Below are positions 9,261 through 16,627 of a stretch of DNA of 35,306 bases, piece by piece. This DNA is from Spirochaetota bacterium (GTDB lineage Bacteria; Spirochaetota; Spirochaetia; Treponematales; UBA12059): assembly GCA_029547205.1 (NCBI GenBank), contig JAKPPT010000064.1, forward strand, positions 1 through 35,306, read 5' to 3'. The notes beneath the pieces are model-generated. The model worked only from the letters and a program-made list of their open reading frames with translations. It searched no databases and was not told the DNA's origin. A program made the position numbers and the translations under genes. Position 1 is the stretch's first letter, and each line of letters begins with the position of its first letter.

Positions 9261-10370
9261 TTATTTTATTCCTTTTAATTTTTTATAAATATTTGCCAGT
9301 AATTTATAGAATTTTATTTCAGATCCATATTGAGTATGGGGTTTTTCAGGACGATTAACATACTCTTCTAACTCTTTTCGTGTCCAGCGCATTTTCTTTA
9401 AAAAATACTGCATATCCTCTTCCAAATCCCTTTCAGATGGATAGGCATATTTGCCCTGCAATTGCTCTAATGCTTGTTCACGTGTCATCTGTCCGGAAAT
9501 AATTAATGTTGAGAGATGCACTTTTCGTTTATCAACATTAAATTTTTCAGGCAAAAGGTAACCCTGATAAAAGCGAGTAAATATTGATTCATAATGTTTA
9601 TATGGATATGGTTTATACTGATAGTTTTCCTGCAAGATTTGCAATGCATCAAATTTATTGTAATTATCAAGATAATCCAAAAAGGAAATCCATCGAATGC
9701 GCCTAACATACTCATAATACACAAAATCAAATGTGCTAATTGCAGGAAAAGTCTTTATTTTAATATCTCGTGTCTTTGCTAAATTATAAATATTTTTTTT
9801 ATCAAATTTAAACCAATTCCAGTTTTCAGGTATTTTCATGCCTTCAGTGCTGGTATTTGTACCAGCAAGAATATACTTTATTCCATATTTTGCAGCCTGC
9901 TCATAGTCCACAGCTAACATTGCATTATCATATAATAACTCAATATCAATGACATCGGCATCAAAAAATGCCTGCATAAGTTCTCTATACTCATCCCAAT
10001 CGATAACATGAGTGTATAAATCTACTCCTAAACCTTCTACTAAATTTTTTATATTATTAGCTGCTAATTCACTGTCCCAACCATTATCCATATGAACAGC
10101 AAGCGGTCTTAGTCCTAATTCTTTTGCTTTTACGAGCGTATAGGAACTATCAACTCCACCGCTTACACCAACGATACAATCATATGGTTTATTTTTTCCA
10201 TCCTCTTTTATTTGTTTTACTAAATCATCGAGATGCACATTGATTCGTTTTTTAGGGTTTTTTAAAACATTTTCAAAATCTTTACAATAATTGCATATTC
10301 CATTTTCATCAAAAAAAATATCCTTCGCTGTTGTATCCATTAAACAGCGGGTACATTGCTGATAGCTCAT
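9261..10370 (-). CDS. wbpG: N-acetyl sugar amidotransferase (WbpG/PseA-like)
   Basis: This 369-residue protein opens with two cysteine pairs, CTRC at 6-9 and CNYC at 26-29, a probable zinc site. A PP-loop ATP pyrophosphatase motif SGGVDS follows at 70-75. This layout is characteristic of the N-acetyl sugar amidotransferase family. Members activate the 3-N-acetyl group with ATP and use ammonia to make an acetamidino group. The ammonia comes from the adjacent HisH/HisF pair. In P. aeruginosa O5, WbpG, HisH2 and HisF2 are all needed for the ManNAc3NAmA residue. The ribosome site TAGGAGAG overlaps the end of the hisF-like gene. The gene is AT-rich like the other two amidination genes. Confidence 0.87.
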   Translation of the reverse strand: MSYQQCTRCLMDTTAKDIFFDENGICNYCKDFENVLKNPKKRINVHLDDLVKQIKEDGKNKPYDCIVGVSGGVDSSYTLVKAKELGLRPLAVHMDNGWDSELAANNIKNLVEGLGVDLYTHVIDWDEYRELMQAFFDADVIDIELLYDNAMLAVDYEQAAKYGIKYILAGTNTSTEGMKIPENWNWFKFDKKNIYNLAKTRDIKIKTFPAISTFDFVYYEYVRRIRWISFLDYLDNYNKFDALQILQENYQYKPYPYKHYESIFTRFYQGYLLPEKFNVDKRKVHLSTLIISGQMTREQALEQLQGKYAYPSERDLEEDMQYFLKKMRWTRKELEEYVNRPEKPHTQYGSEIKFYKLLANIYKKLKGIK

Positions 10371-10373
10371 ACA

Positions 10374-11132
10374 TTACTCTCCTAAAGATTTACGTAATTC
10401 TTCATACTTTGGATATGAAATTAAAACTGCTCTATGTGGTCCATGATATACAAACATCGCACCAGCAGCACATGCATGTGCTCCTGCTTGTTTTGCTTTT
10501 ACAAAATCTTCTACAGTTGCTGCACCTCCGCAAACTATAACAGGTATTTTTACTGATTTTGATATTTCTTGAATGTATGATAAATTATAACCAGTTCGTG
10601 TACCATCTTTATCAATATCGTTTATAATTATTTCTCCTGCACCAAAACTTTCCATCAATTTGGCTGCTTCCAGAGGTTTATATGAAGTTTTTTCTGTTCC
10701 ATTTTTTATATACACAAAAGATCCAAGCAATGTTTTTTTTACATCTAAAGAAACAACTACTGATTGTGCGCCAAATTTTTTTGATAGTTCAGAAACCAAT
10801 TCAGGGGTTTTAAATGCCTGGGTATTGAGAATTACCTTTTCAACACCTATGCTAAATATTCTTTTTGCATCTTCAATAGTTTTTATGCCTCCACCATAGC
10901 CAATTGGCATAAAAGCTTCGCTTACCACTTCTTCTAAGTACTCAAAATCAATTGGCTTATTTTTTACAGTTGCTTCAATATCAAGAACCACGATTTCGTC
11001 TACTTCTTTGTCATTAAATATTTTAACAGTATTTATTGGATCGCCAACATACGTATGATTTTTAAACTGTATTCCTTTATAGAGTCCACGATTTCTTAAT
11101 AATAATACAGGAATTATTCGAGTGGTAAGCAT
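10374..11132 (-). CDS. hisF: HisF-like cyclase subunit of the sugar amidination complex
   Basis: The 252-residue (beta/alpha)8 barrel is of the HisF family. VVLDIEAT and INDIDKDGTRTGY hold the two catalytic-type aspartates, and PIGYGGGI and VICGGA are the phosphate-binding loops. In histidine synthesis HisF forms imidazole glycerol phosphate with ammonia from HisH. No other his gene is nearby. The gene sits directly between the HisH-like and WbpG-like genes, as in P. aeruginosa O5 where the paralogue channels ammonia to WbpG. It begins immediately after the hisH-like stop (TAAATG), so the two are translationally coupled. A housekeeping histidine role is less likely but would need the rest of the genome to exclude. 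Confidence 0.85.
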   Translation of the reverse strand: MLTTRIIPVLLLRNRGLYKGIQFKNHTYVGDPINTVKIFNDKEVDEIVVLDIEATVKNKPIDFEYLEEVVSEAFMPIGYGGGIKTIEDAKRIFSIGVEKVILNTQAFKTPELVSELSKKFGAQSVVVSLDVKKTLLGSFVYIKNGTEKTSYKPLEAAKLMESFGAGEIIINDIDKDGTRTGYNLSYIQEISKSVKIPVIVCGGAATVEDFVKAKQAGAHACAAGAMFVYHGPHRAVLISYPKYEELRKSLGE

Positions 11133-11744
11133 TTAATAATTCTCCAGGAAATTTTTTAATAATTGCATTCCAAATTTGTGTGATTTTTCTGGATGAAATT
11201 GAGCTCCTATAATGTTTTCATGTTCGAACATAGAAACAAACTCTGTTCCATACTTTGTAACTGTTAAAATATCATCAGTATTAGAGCAATCAACATAGTA
11301 GGAATGAACAAAATAAAACCTATTTTCTTGATTTTCCATTTCTGAAAATAATTTTGATTTTTTTATTGGTTTTGCAGTATTCCACCCCATGTGTGGTATT
11401 TTATAGGTATTTTCTAACTTAAAAAGTTTTGTCTCTGCATCAATAAATCCAAGACCAGAAAGGGTACCTTCTTCGCTTTTTTTTGTTAATAATTGCATCC
11501 CAAGACAGATTCCTAATATTGGTTTTTTATTTTCTAATATTTCTTTTTCCAATACGCTAATTAATCCGAGTTCTTTTAAATTGTGCATGCCGTTATCGAA
11601 GGCACCAACACCGGGAAGGATTAATTTTGTTGCACCCCTGATTTCCTCAATATTATTTGTTATTTTTGATTCAAAACCAATTTTTCGTATCATGTTTTGA
11701 ATTGATTTGAGGTTTCCAAGATTATAATTAATTATTACTAGCAT
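11133..11744 (-). CDS. hisH: HisH-like glutamine amidotransferase subunit for sugar amidination
   Basis: The 203-residue class I glutaminase shows the oxyanion segment LILPGVGAFDNGM and the nucleophile Cys80 in PILGICLGMQLL. The His184/Glu186 pair lies in GAQFHPEKSHKFG. It hydrolyses glutamine and passes ammonia to its HisF-like partner encoded directly downstream. In this operon the ammonia should serve WbpG-type conversion of an acetamido to an acetamidino group, not histidine synthesis. The ATG at 11742-11744 overlaps the last seven bases of the upstream glycosyltransferase. The catalytic triad is complete, so the subunit should be active. Confidence 0.87.
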   Translation of the reverse strand: MLVIINYNLGNLKSIQNMIRKIGFESKITNNIEEIRGATKLILPGVGAFDNGMHNLKELGLISVLEKEILENKKPILGICLGMQLLTKKSEEGTLSGLGFIDAETKLFKLENTYKIPHMGWNTAKPIKKSKLFSEMENQENRFYFVHSYYVDCSNTDDILTVTKYGTEFVSMFEHENIIGAQFHPEKSHKFGMQLLKNFLENY

Positions 11745-12994
11745 AAGTTATCCAATAAAAATTTTGAAAATTTTTCATGATTAGTAGTTGAAGAAAAATG
11801 CTCCTTAAATATTATTCTTGCATTTTTTCTTAATTCTAAATAATTTTGATATTTTTTAATTTTTAAATTATATGCTTCATTTAAAATTTTTATTACTTTT
11901 TCTTCATTATATTTTTCAATTAAAAAACCATTATATCCATTAATTACAATTTCTGGTATACCACCAACTGCTGTTGCAATTACTGGTATGCCACAACTCA
12001 TTGCCTCAACAATTGATACAGGCACCCCCCCCTCACTTTCGGAAAGAGTTATAAAATAATCATAAGAATTATTTTTATACATGTTAAATATCTCATTATT
12101 ATCTAAATGTCCAAATAAACGCAAGTTGATATCATATGATGAATGATTACAATTTATAATATTAATAATTTTATTATAATCTGGTCCATTTCCAAAATGA
12201 TGCCATATAATTTTTATTTTATGCATTTCAGATGTTTTTATTAAAATTTTGACAAGTTGATCAACTCTTTTAAGAGGAACTAAAAATGAACAGGATACTA
12301 ATTTTAATTCGTTTTCATTATTATATGTATTCAGTATATTTCTATCATTTGTGCCTAAATAAAATGTTCTTATATTATTAATATTATATTTTCTTTTCAA
12401 ATAATTTTCACCTGCTTTTGAAACAGTAAATATAAAATTAATATTATTTACATCATATTTCCTATATGGTATATAATTTTTTCGTCGTTCTTCTTCATAT
12501 AAATCATATCCATGAACTCGCGTAATTACTTTTATATTTTTATATTCTTTTTTAATGGCTAAAATACCTGAAGTACAGGCAGTAAACCAGAAAGTATAAA
12601 AGATATCATTAATACTATATTTACCATTTTTCAGATTATTTTTAAGCCATTGTTTTATCTGTATTTTTTTTAAATTATGTATAATTAAATCCTTTAATAG
12701 GAGAGGATTATTAAAAAACTTTTTAATATTTTTAAATTGTTCACGATATAAATCTATATCAAAAAATGAAAGAATTAAACATTTAAAAAGTAAAGCTTTG
12801 TTATTATTTAAATTTGTATTAAGATATATATTTTTAATATTGTTAACAGTAAAATCGTATGTACCTTTTTTTTCAAGTGGAACAATTTCAACGATAAAAT
12901 ATTGTGAAAGAACAGCGAGTTCAGGTTTTACAAAAGTATCTTCGGCAGCAATACTATATGGATACGATCCTGTAAATAAAATTATTCTTTTCAT
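11738..12994 (-). CDS. Glycosyltransferase family 4 with an internal poly-G tract
   Basis: The protein is about 418 residues, starting MKRIILFTGSYPY at the ATG at 12992-12994; a TTG three codons upstream is less likely. The donor-binding domain carries the EX7E motif in ESEGGVPVSIVEAMSCGIP, then IATAVGGIPEIV and NGFLIE. It is a retaining GT4 enzyme that should add a sugar to the O-unit on the cytoplasmic side. The gene is among the most AT-rich of the window. Against this background a run of eight G in the coding strand (12025-12032) falls inside the catalytic motif, and a one-base slip there would abolish function. It is the second gene of the operon after wzx. Confidence 0.88.
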   Translation of the reverse strand: MKRIILFTGSYPYSIAAEDTFVKPELAVLSQYFIVEIVPLEKKGTYDFTVNNIKNIYLNTNLNNNKALLFKCLILSFFDIDLYREQFKNIKKFFNNPLLLKDLIIHNLKKIQIKQWLKNNLKNGKYSINDIFYTFWFTACTSGILAIKKEYKNIKVITRVHGYDLYEEERRKNYIPYRKYDVNNINFIFTVSKAGENYLKRKYNINNIRTFYLGTNDRNILNTYNNENELKLVSCSFLVPLKRVDQLVKILIKTSEMHKIKIIWHHFGNGPDYNKIINIINCNHSSYDINLRLFGHLDNNEIFNMYKNNSYDYFITLSESEGGVPVSIVEAMSCGIPVIATAVGGIPEIVINGYNGFLIEKYNEEKVIKILNEAYNLKIKKYQNYLELRKNARIIFKEHFSSTTNHEKFSKFLLDNLC

Positions 12995-13016
12995 TATTCC
13001 CAACCCCTATTTAAGG

Positions 13017-14294
13017 TTAAGCTTTTACATAGTTATATTTACTATATTTAACGCTTAAAAAGATTGATAAGCCTGAAACAATTATTCCTGAAATTGATAA
13101 TAAAAGCATTGCTAACAAGTCATTCTTAAATAAAAAAGCAATATAAATTGCCAAAAACCTAAATAATAGATTTAGGCATGATGTTATCAATGAGATATAT
13201 TGCTTTTGAACTATAATATAAATAATAGAGATTGGACTGGAAACAAACCAGAAAACTGCCCATGGTGAAAGGATTTGCACATATAGACCAGCATTAATCC
13301 ATTTTTCACCAAAAACAAATACAAATAATTCTCTTCCAAAAAATAATAATATCAAACCAAATGGGAAAGTATATAAAAACAATTTTTTTATATATTTTTT
13401 TGTATAACTATATAATTCATTATTATGATATTTTTCACTAGCATTTTTAAAAAAAACCTGTCCAAAAGAAGCACCTATAATACTTATTGGTAATTGAATA
13501 ATTTTCAAACCAATTGAATATTGACCTGCAACATAGCTATCAAAATACATGTTTAATAAAACTGGAATTATCATCCAAGACAGTGTATTTATTAAATTAC
13601 TCCAAATATCATAAAGTAAAAAATTTTTATATTTGAAGATTATATTTCTTCTAGAAATTTTTTCCCAGCTTTTTTTTATATCATCAATAATGGAAAAAAG
13701 CAAAATTGCTACATTTATAATATTACCAATTAAGATTGCAAAAAGACGTGCTCCTAAGTTTAAAAAACCTATAAAACCTAAAAAGATAGATAATATATTT
13801 ACAAATAATGTTGGTATTACTTTATTATATGATATAATTTTAAATTTTTTATTACGTATTAACCAATAATTAGTTGATTGAATAAATCCTTGAGTTAATA
13901 ACAATAAAGGAACATAAAACCAATAATAACTTAAATTGCTTGCACCAAAATTATAATATATTTTATTACCAAAAACAAATAATAAAAACATTGATAATAA
14001 TGATATAATTAATGCAAATAGCCAAGAAACTTTTAATATAGCATACCCTTCAGCATCTTCCTTTGGCAAAGGAATCCCTTGATCATACCCTAAACATATT
14101 ATGGTACCAATTATACTTGTTATTGAAGTAAAAACTGCTAATTCTCCAAACACCTCAGGAGAAAACAAACGTGTCTGGATAGGTGAAAATAAGAAGTTTA
14201 ACGCTTGTGCAATCGTTGTACCACCAACAAGGGCAAGTACTGATTTTTTATCACCAGAAATATTTTTTAATCTATTACTTAGTTTATTTAACAA
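13017..14294 (-). CDS. wzx: Wzx-type O-unit flippase (MOP/MATE superfamily)
   Basis: The 425-residue protein has about twelve hydrophobic segments and the N-terminal pattern ALVGGTTIAQALNFLFSP then TRLFSPEVFG. This pattern is typical of polysaccharide flippases, in which the first helix is followed by a YxPexFG-like loop. It would move undecaprenyl-linked O-units across the inner membrane for polymerisation by the Wzy-like protein encoded later in the operon. No ATG precedes the conserved N-terminus. A TTG at 14292-14294 with AAGG eight bases upstream is the best start. It is the first gene of the minus-strand operon; no convincing sigma-70 promoter or JUMPstart (ops) element is visible upstream. 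Confidence 0.83.
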   Translation of the reverse strand: MLNKLSNRLKNISGDKKSVLALVGGTTIAQALNFLFSPIQTRLFSPEVFGELAVFTSITSIIGTIICLGYDQGIPLPKEDAEGYAILKVSWLFALIISLLSMFLLFVFGNKIYYNFGASNLSYYWFYVPLLLLTQGFIQSTNYWLIRNKKFKIISYNKVIPTLFVNILSIFLGFIGFLNLGARLFAILIGNIINVAILLFSIIDDIKKSWEKISRRNIIFKYKNFLLYDIWSNLINTLSWMIIPVLLNMYFDSYVAGQYSIGLKIIQLPISIIGASFGQVFFKNASEKYHNNELYSYTKKYIKKLFLYTFPFGLILLFFGRELFVFVFGEKWINAGLYVQILSPWAVFWFVSSPISIIYIIVQKQYISLITSCLNLLFRFLAIYIAFLFKNDLLAMLLLSISGIIVSGLSIFLSVKYSKYNYVKA

Positions 14295-14483
14295 TTTTAA
14301 ACCTTATATACTGATAATTTTATTTACTGCCACACCACAATCTTATATAGGCATGGTCCATTTCATATCTACACGACTCATCGCTACATCCATCTTTAAA
14401 AAGCTAAGGCGGTTTATTGTGCATTTAAAAACATATATTAATAACGTTTCTTTAATCTTCAATAACACACAAAGAGCTTCCTG

Positions 14484-14569
14484 CATACTGTACACACCCG
14501 GAATTCTTGTAGTATGCCCTGCATGAAGCTTTCTTTTCAACTTTCTTTCCCCCCGTCGCGGCCGAAACA
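14484..14569 (+). repeat. Imperfect direct repeat, copy 1 of about 86 bp
   Basis: This segment begins CATACTGTACACACCCGGAA and ends in CGCGGCCGAAACA. It aligns with 14690-14776, which begins CGTACTATACACCCGGAA and ends GCGGCCGAAACA, with substitutions and small indels between. The copies are about 206 bp apart. Neither codes for a recognisable protein, so they are probably decayed copies of a non-coding repeat. Confidence 0.55.
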
Positions 14570-14689
14570 TATTAAAAGGAGATATTCAAAAACCACCATG
14601 AACTTTTTTTATTTTACGATTGATTATTTTCCCATTCCCTCAGGACACGCCGGTTCCGAACTCCTTATCAGCTTACAACCAGCCTCCGG

Positions 14690-14776
14690 CGTACTATACA
14701 CCCGGAACTCCTGTTGTATGTCTGTATGGAGCCCTAAACCAAACTTCCCTCGTGCCACCCTGCCGCGGCCGAAACA
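14690..14776 (+). repeat. Imperfect direct repeat, copy 2 of about 87 bp
   Basis: Partner of the segment at 14484-14569. Best conserved are the TACACCCGGAA block near its start and the GCGGCCGAAACA block at its end. The middle is diverged, which indicates an old duplication. Confidence 0.55.
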
Positions 14777-14952
14777 CGCTGGCAGTACGTGTGGTCAAAG
14801 CCATGCATACAAATTCCTGCATTATGTAAACGGAATGCTCAGAGCATCAGCCTTGAACCTGTCGGAATTAAGATTATCACAGTGCACTCTCATTTTCAAG
14901 GCTTTTAGAGAAAATTTGTTCAAAATGTGAACAAACTGGCGCTGTGCCATCC

Positions 14953-15052
14953 TAATTCATCAATCACCGGGGGCGTGCCGTTCTAACAAACTGCCGCAGC
15001 GCTATTGCAAGCAAAGCACTTCAATGCGCTATTGTAATTCATCAATCACCGG
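14953..15052 (+). repeat. 18-bp exact direct repeat (two copies, 82 bp apart)
   Basis: TAATTCATCAATCACCGG occurs at 14953-14970 and again at 15035-15052, with a degenerate third version (TATTTCATTAATC) near 15066. Both exact copies are preceded at variable distance by AACAAACTG(G/C)CGC (14930 and 14985). The duplicated unit was therefore longer, roughly 40 to 70 bp. Confidence 0.6.
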
Positions 15053-15191
15053 CACGACGCTATTCTATTTCATTAATCTAAAAACGTCATCCTCATACTT
15101 AAATCAGGAGCGATATTGCAATCCACCACGCACAAGGCTGCAGTGTAATCATGCGTAGGCTTTACTCTGAACCCCACTCCTAGGTGTTCGT

Positions 15192-15381
15192 ATGCGCTCC
15201 ACACCGAACACCCAGTACTGTGGAGCAATGCGCCCCACACCGAACACCCAGTACTGTGGAGCAATGCGCTCCACACTGAATACCCAGTACTGTGGAGCAA
15301 TGCGCCCCACACCGAACACCCAGTACTGTGGAGCAATGCGCTCCACACCGAACACCCAGTACTGTGGAGCAATGCGCCCCC
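15192..15381. repeat. 36-bp tandem repeat, five full copies plus a partial
   Basis: Units start at 15192, 15228, 15264, 15300 and 15336 and a partial one at 15372, each beginning ATGCGCTCC or ATGCGCCCC. The two versions alternate exactly (CTCC, CCCC, CTCC, CCCC, CTCC, CCCC). Unit 3 has two further changes. Each unit contains an inverted repeat, GCTCCACA against TGTGGAGC, separated by 15 bases. The repeat length is a multiple of three, so it leaves open frames encoding a 12-residue repeat in several frames. No start context or domain supports translation. There are no spacers, so it is not a CRISPR. Confidence 0.9.
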
Positions 15382-15398
15382 ATCACAATCAGTGATGA

Positions 15399-15470
15399 TT
15401 ACTGAACCGATGTTTTATTTTCAGCGCCGAGCTTTTCAAGCTCGATAGCCAGGGCGGCATTTTCATATGT
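15399..15470 (-). pseudogene. 3' remnant of a second ankyrin-family gene
   Basis: Read on the minus strand this segment encodes about two dozen residues that include AALAIELEKLGAENKTSVQ followed by a stop at 15399-15401. The intact ankyrin gene beside it ends LEKLGAENKTSDSF. The shared DNA (35 bases identical, 15407-15441 versus 15481-15515) is offset by 74 bp, but the sequence before it differs. This is therefore the tail of a paralogue rather than a simple tandem copy. It has no start and cannot be functional. It indicates that a family of related genes recombined here. Confidence 0.65.
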
Positions 15471-16555
15471 TAAAATGAATCCGATGTTTTATTTTCAGCG
15501 CCGAGCTTTTCAAGCATCTTGATTATTTTGGTATATTGGACCTTCTTGTACTGGTCATCGGTTCTGTCCCGCATCAAATATGCCAACGCAAGTGGTGTAT
15601 AGCTGCCATCGAGATACACAAAAAAGAAATCTTCAAAGCCATAGCAGTCAACATACTGGTTGATATCGGCTCCAGCTTTAATGAGCATATCAACAACTTT
15701 GGGATTTGCAGATACCACTGCTGCAAAAAGCGGCGGTACCTCCGTTGGATCGGCAACCTCATATGGAACTTGTATCGAAAGGTAGTATGCCACGGCTTCC
15801 TCATACCCAAAGAGCGCAGCATCAGTTAATATCGATTTTATACTCCCATTACCGGAGTCAAATTTTATATAGGGATCCATGCCGGATTCAATGAGCAATT
15901 TTCGTATTTCCGGCTTAGTGTGCACCTCGAATAATGCCTGGTTATCTGCTAAGGATGCTCCTTTTTGTATTAAGGTTTCAACGAGTGCAATATCGCCTCC
16001 ATATGCTGCTACCTGAATAACAGGATAGGCATCTCCAGTCGTATAGTCGTCAGTCTTATAGTACACATATTCTGGTACTTTAGCTCCTTTAGTAAGCAAC
16101 AGGATTGCTTCTTCGGGAAACCCCGCGGCAATTGCCCATGCGAGCAATGATTGTTCTTTGTAGTTGCCCAATTTGATAGGATCATCGAGCTCAATGCTAT
16201 TGAGCTTATAGAGTATTTCAACAAGATCCCACTGCCGTGTGATGAGGGCGAAAGGAATATACTGAATGGTGTCTCCCTTTAATCCTGCTAGTGTTTTTTT
16301 GAATAATTCCGTATTGCCAGCAATGAGATATGCATACAGGTTATCGGCATAAGGCATTTGCGGACGTTTTGCTGCAGGAAGTTTCATAACTGCCTGCCAC
16401 AAGAGATTTGCTTTACTAAAGTATGACCAGTCTGGTGTCATGCTGTCGCGCAAGCATGCTGCAATGTATGAAAATGCTGCATCAATTATTGTGTAGTTTT
16501 TGTATACCGGGTTTTTAGCTGTTGATTTTGCCGTATCGAGTTCCTGATGCAGCAC
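15470..16555 (-). CDS. Ankyrin-repeat protein, probably 5'-truncated
   Basis: About 361 residues can be read from a GTG at 16553-16555. The body has ankyrin-type repeats such as SLLAWAIAAGFPEEAILLL, VIQVAAYGGDIALVETLI, and PPLFAAVVSANPKVVDMLIKAGADIN. These are protein-binding helix-turn-helix repeats with no enzymatic motif. The frame continues upstream of the GTG as IVRELLAAKADPLLV, itself the second half of an ankyrin repeat, until a TGA near 16613. No ribosome site precedes the GTG and there is no signal peptide. The gene thus seems to have lost its 5' end and now abuts the radical SAM gene 72 bp away. It could still be expressed by read-through from that gene. Treat as a likely pseudogene. 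Confidence 0.6.
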   Translation of the reverse strand: MLHQELDTAKSTAKNPVYKNYTIIDAAFSYIAACLRDSMTPDWSYFSKANLLWQAVMKLPAAKRPQMPYADNLYAYLIAGNTELFKKTLAGLKGDTIQYIPFALITRQWDLVEILYKLNSIELDDPIKLGNYKEQSLLAWAIAAGFPEEAILLLTKGAKVPEYVYYKTDDYTTGDAYPVIQVAAYGGDIALVETLIQKGASLADNQALFEVHTKPEIRKLLIESGMDPYIKFDSGNGSIKSILTDAALFGYEEAVAYYLSIQVPYEVADPTEVPPLFAAVVSANPKVVDMLIKAGADINQYVDCYGFEDFFFVYLDGSYTPLALAYLMRDRTDDQYKKVQYTKIIKMLEKLGAENKTSDSF

Positions 16556-16627
16556 GAGAAGCGGATCCGCTTTGGCTGCAAGTAGTTCTCTAACAATTGC
16601 TGGTGATCAGTAATGCAAAATGACCAA

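Larger units (their letters stand above)
14295..15191. other. Gene-free region of decayed direct repeats
   Basis: No credible gene is seen in this 0.9-kb stretch; open frames are short, repetitive and lack ribosome sites. It contains at least two families of diverged direct repeats (listed separately), an inverted repeat TTTGTTC/GAACAAA at 14915-14935, and spaced GCGCTATT-like words leading into the 36-bp array. Base composition is higher in GC than the adjoining wzx gene. It probably represents a recombination scar between the variable polysaccharide locus and the conserved flank. The wzx promoter should lie in its first few hundred bases but could not be identified. Confidence 0.6.

Noticed and set aside
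10374-11744. Histidine biosynthesis operon fragment
   Set aside because: The only his-type genes are hisH and hisF, placed next to a WbpG-like amidotransferase in a glycan operon; this is the known arrangement for sugar amidination.
14929-15052. Integron attC site (TAACAAAC-like core, as in Vibrio repeats)
   Set aside because: No complementary GTTAG/GTTTGTTA partner at the proper spacing and no integrase gene in the window; the word is part of a simple duplicated segment.
15192-15381. CRISPR array
   Set aside because: The 36-bp units are directly adjacent with no unique spacers and there are no cas genes.
15073-15395. Repeat protein encoded by the 36-bp array
   Set aside because: Open frames exist in several frames on both strands only because the repeat length is a multiple of three. 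None has a ribosome site or a recognisable domain.
15381-15397. Terminator for the ankyrin gene (CATCAC/GTGATG hairpin)
   Set aside because: Only a 6-bp stem, with no T run on the minus strand.
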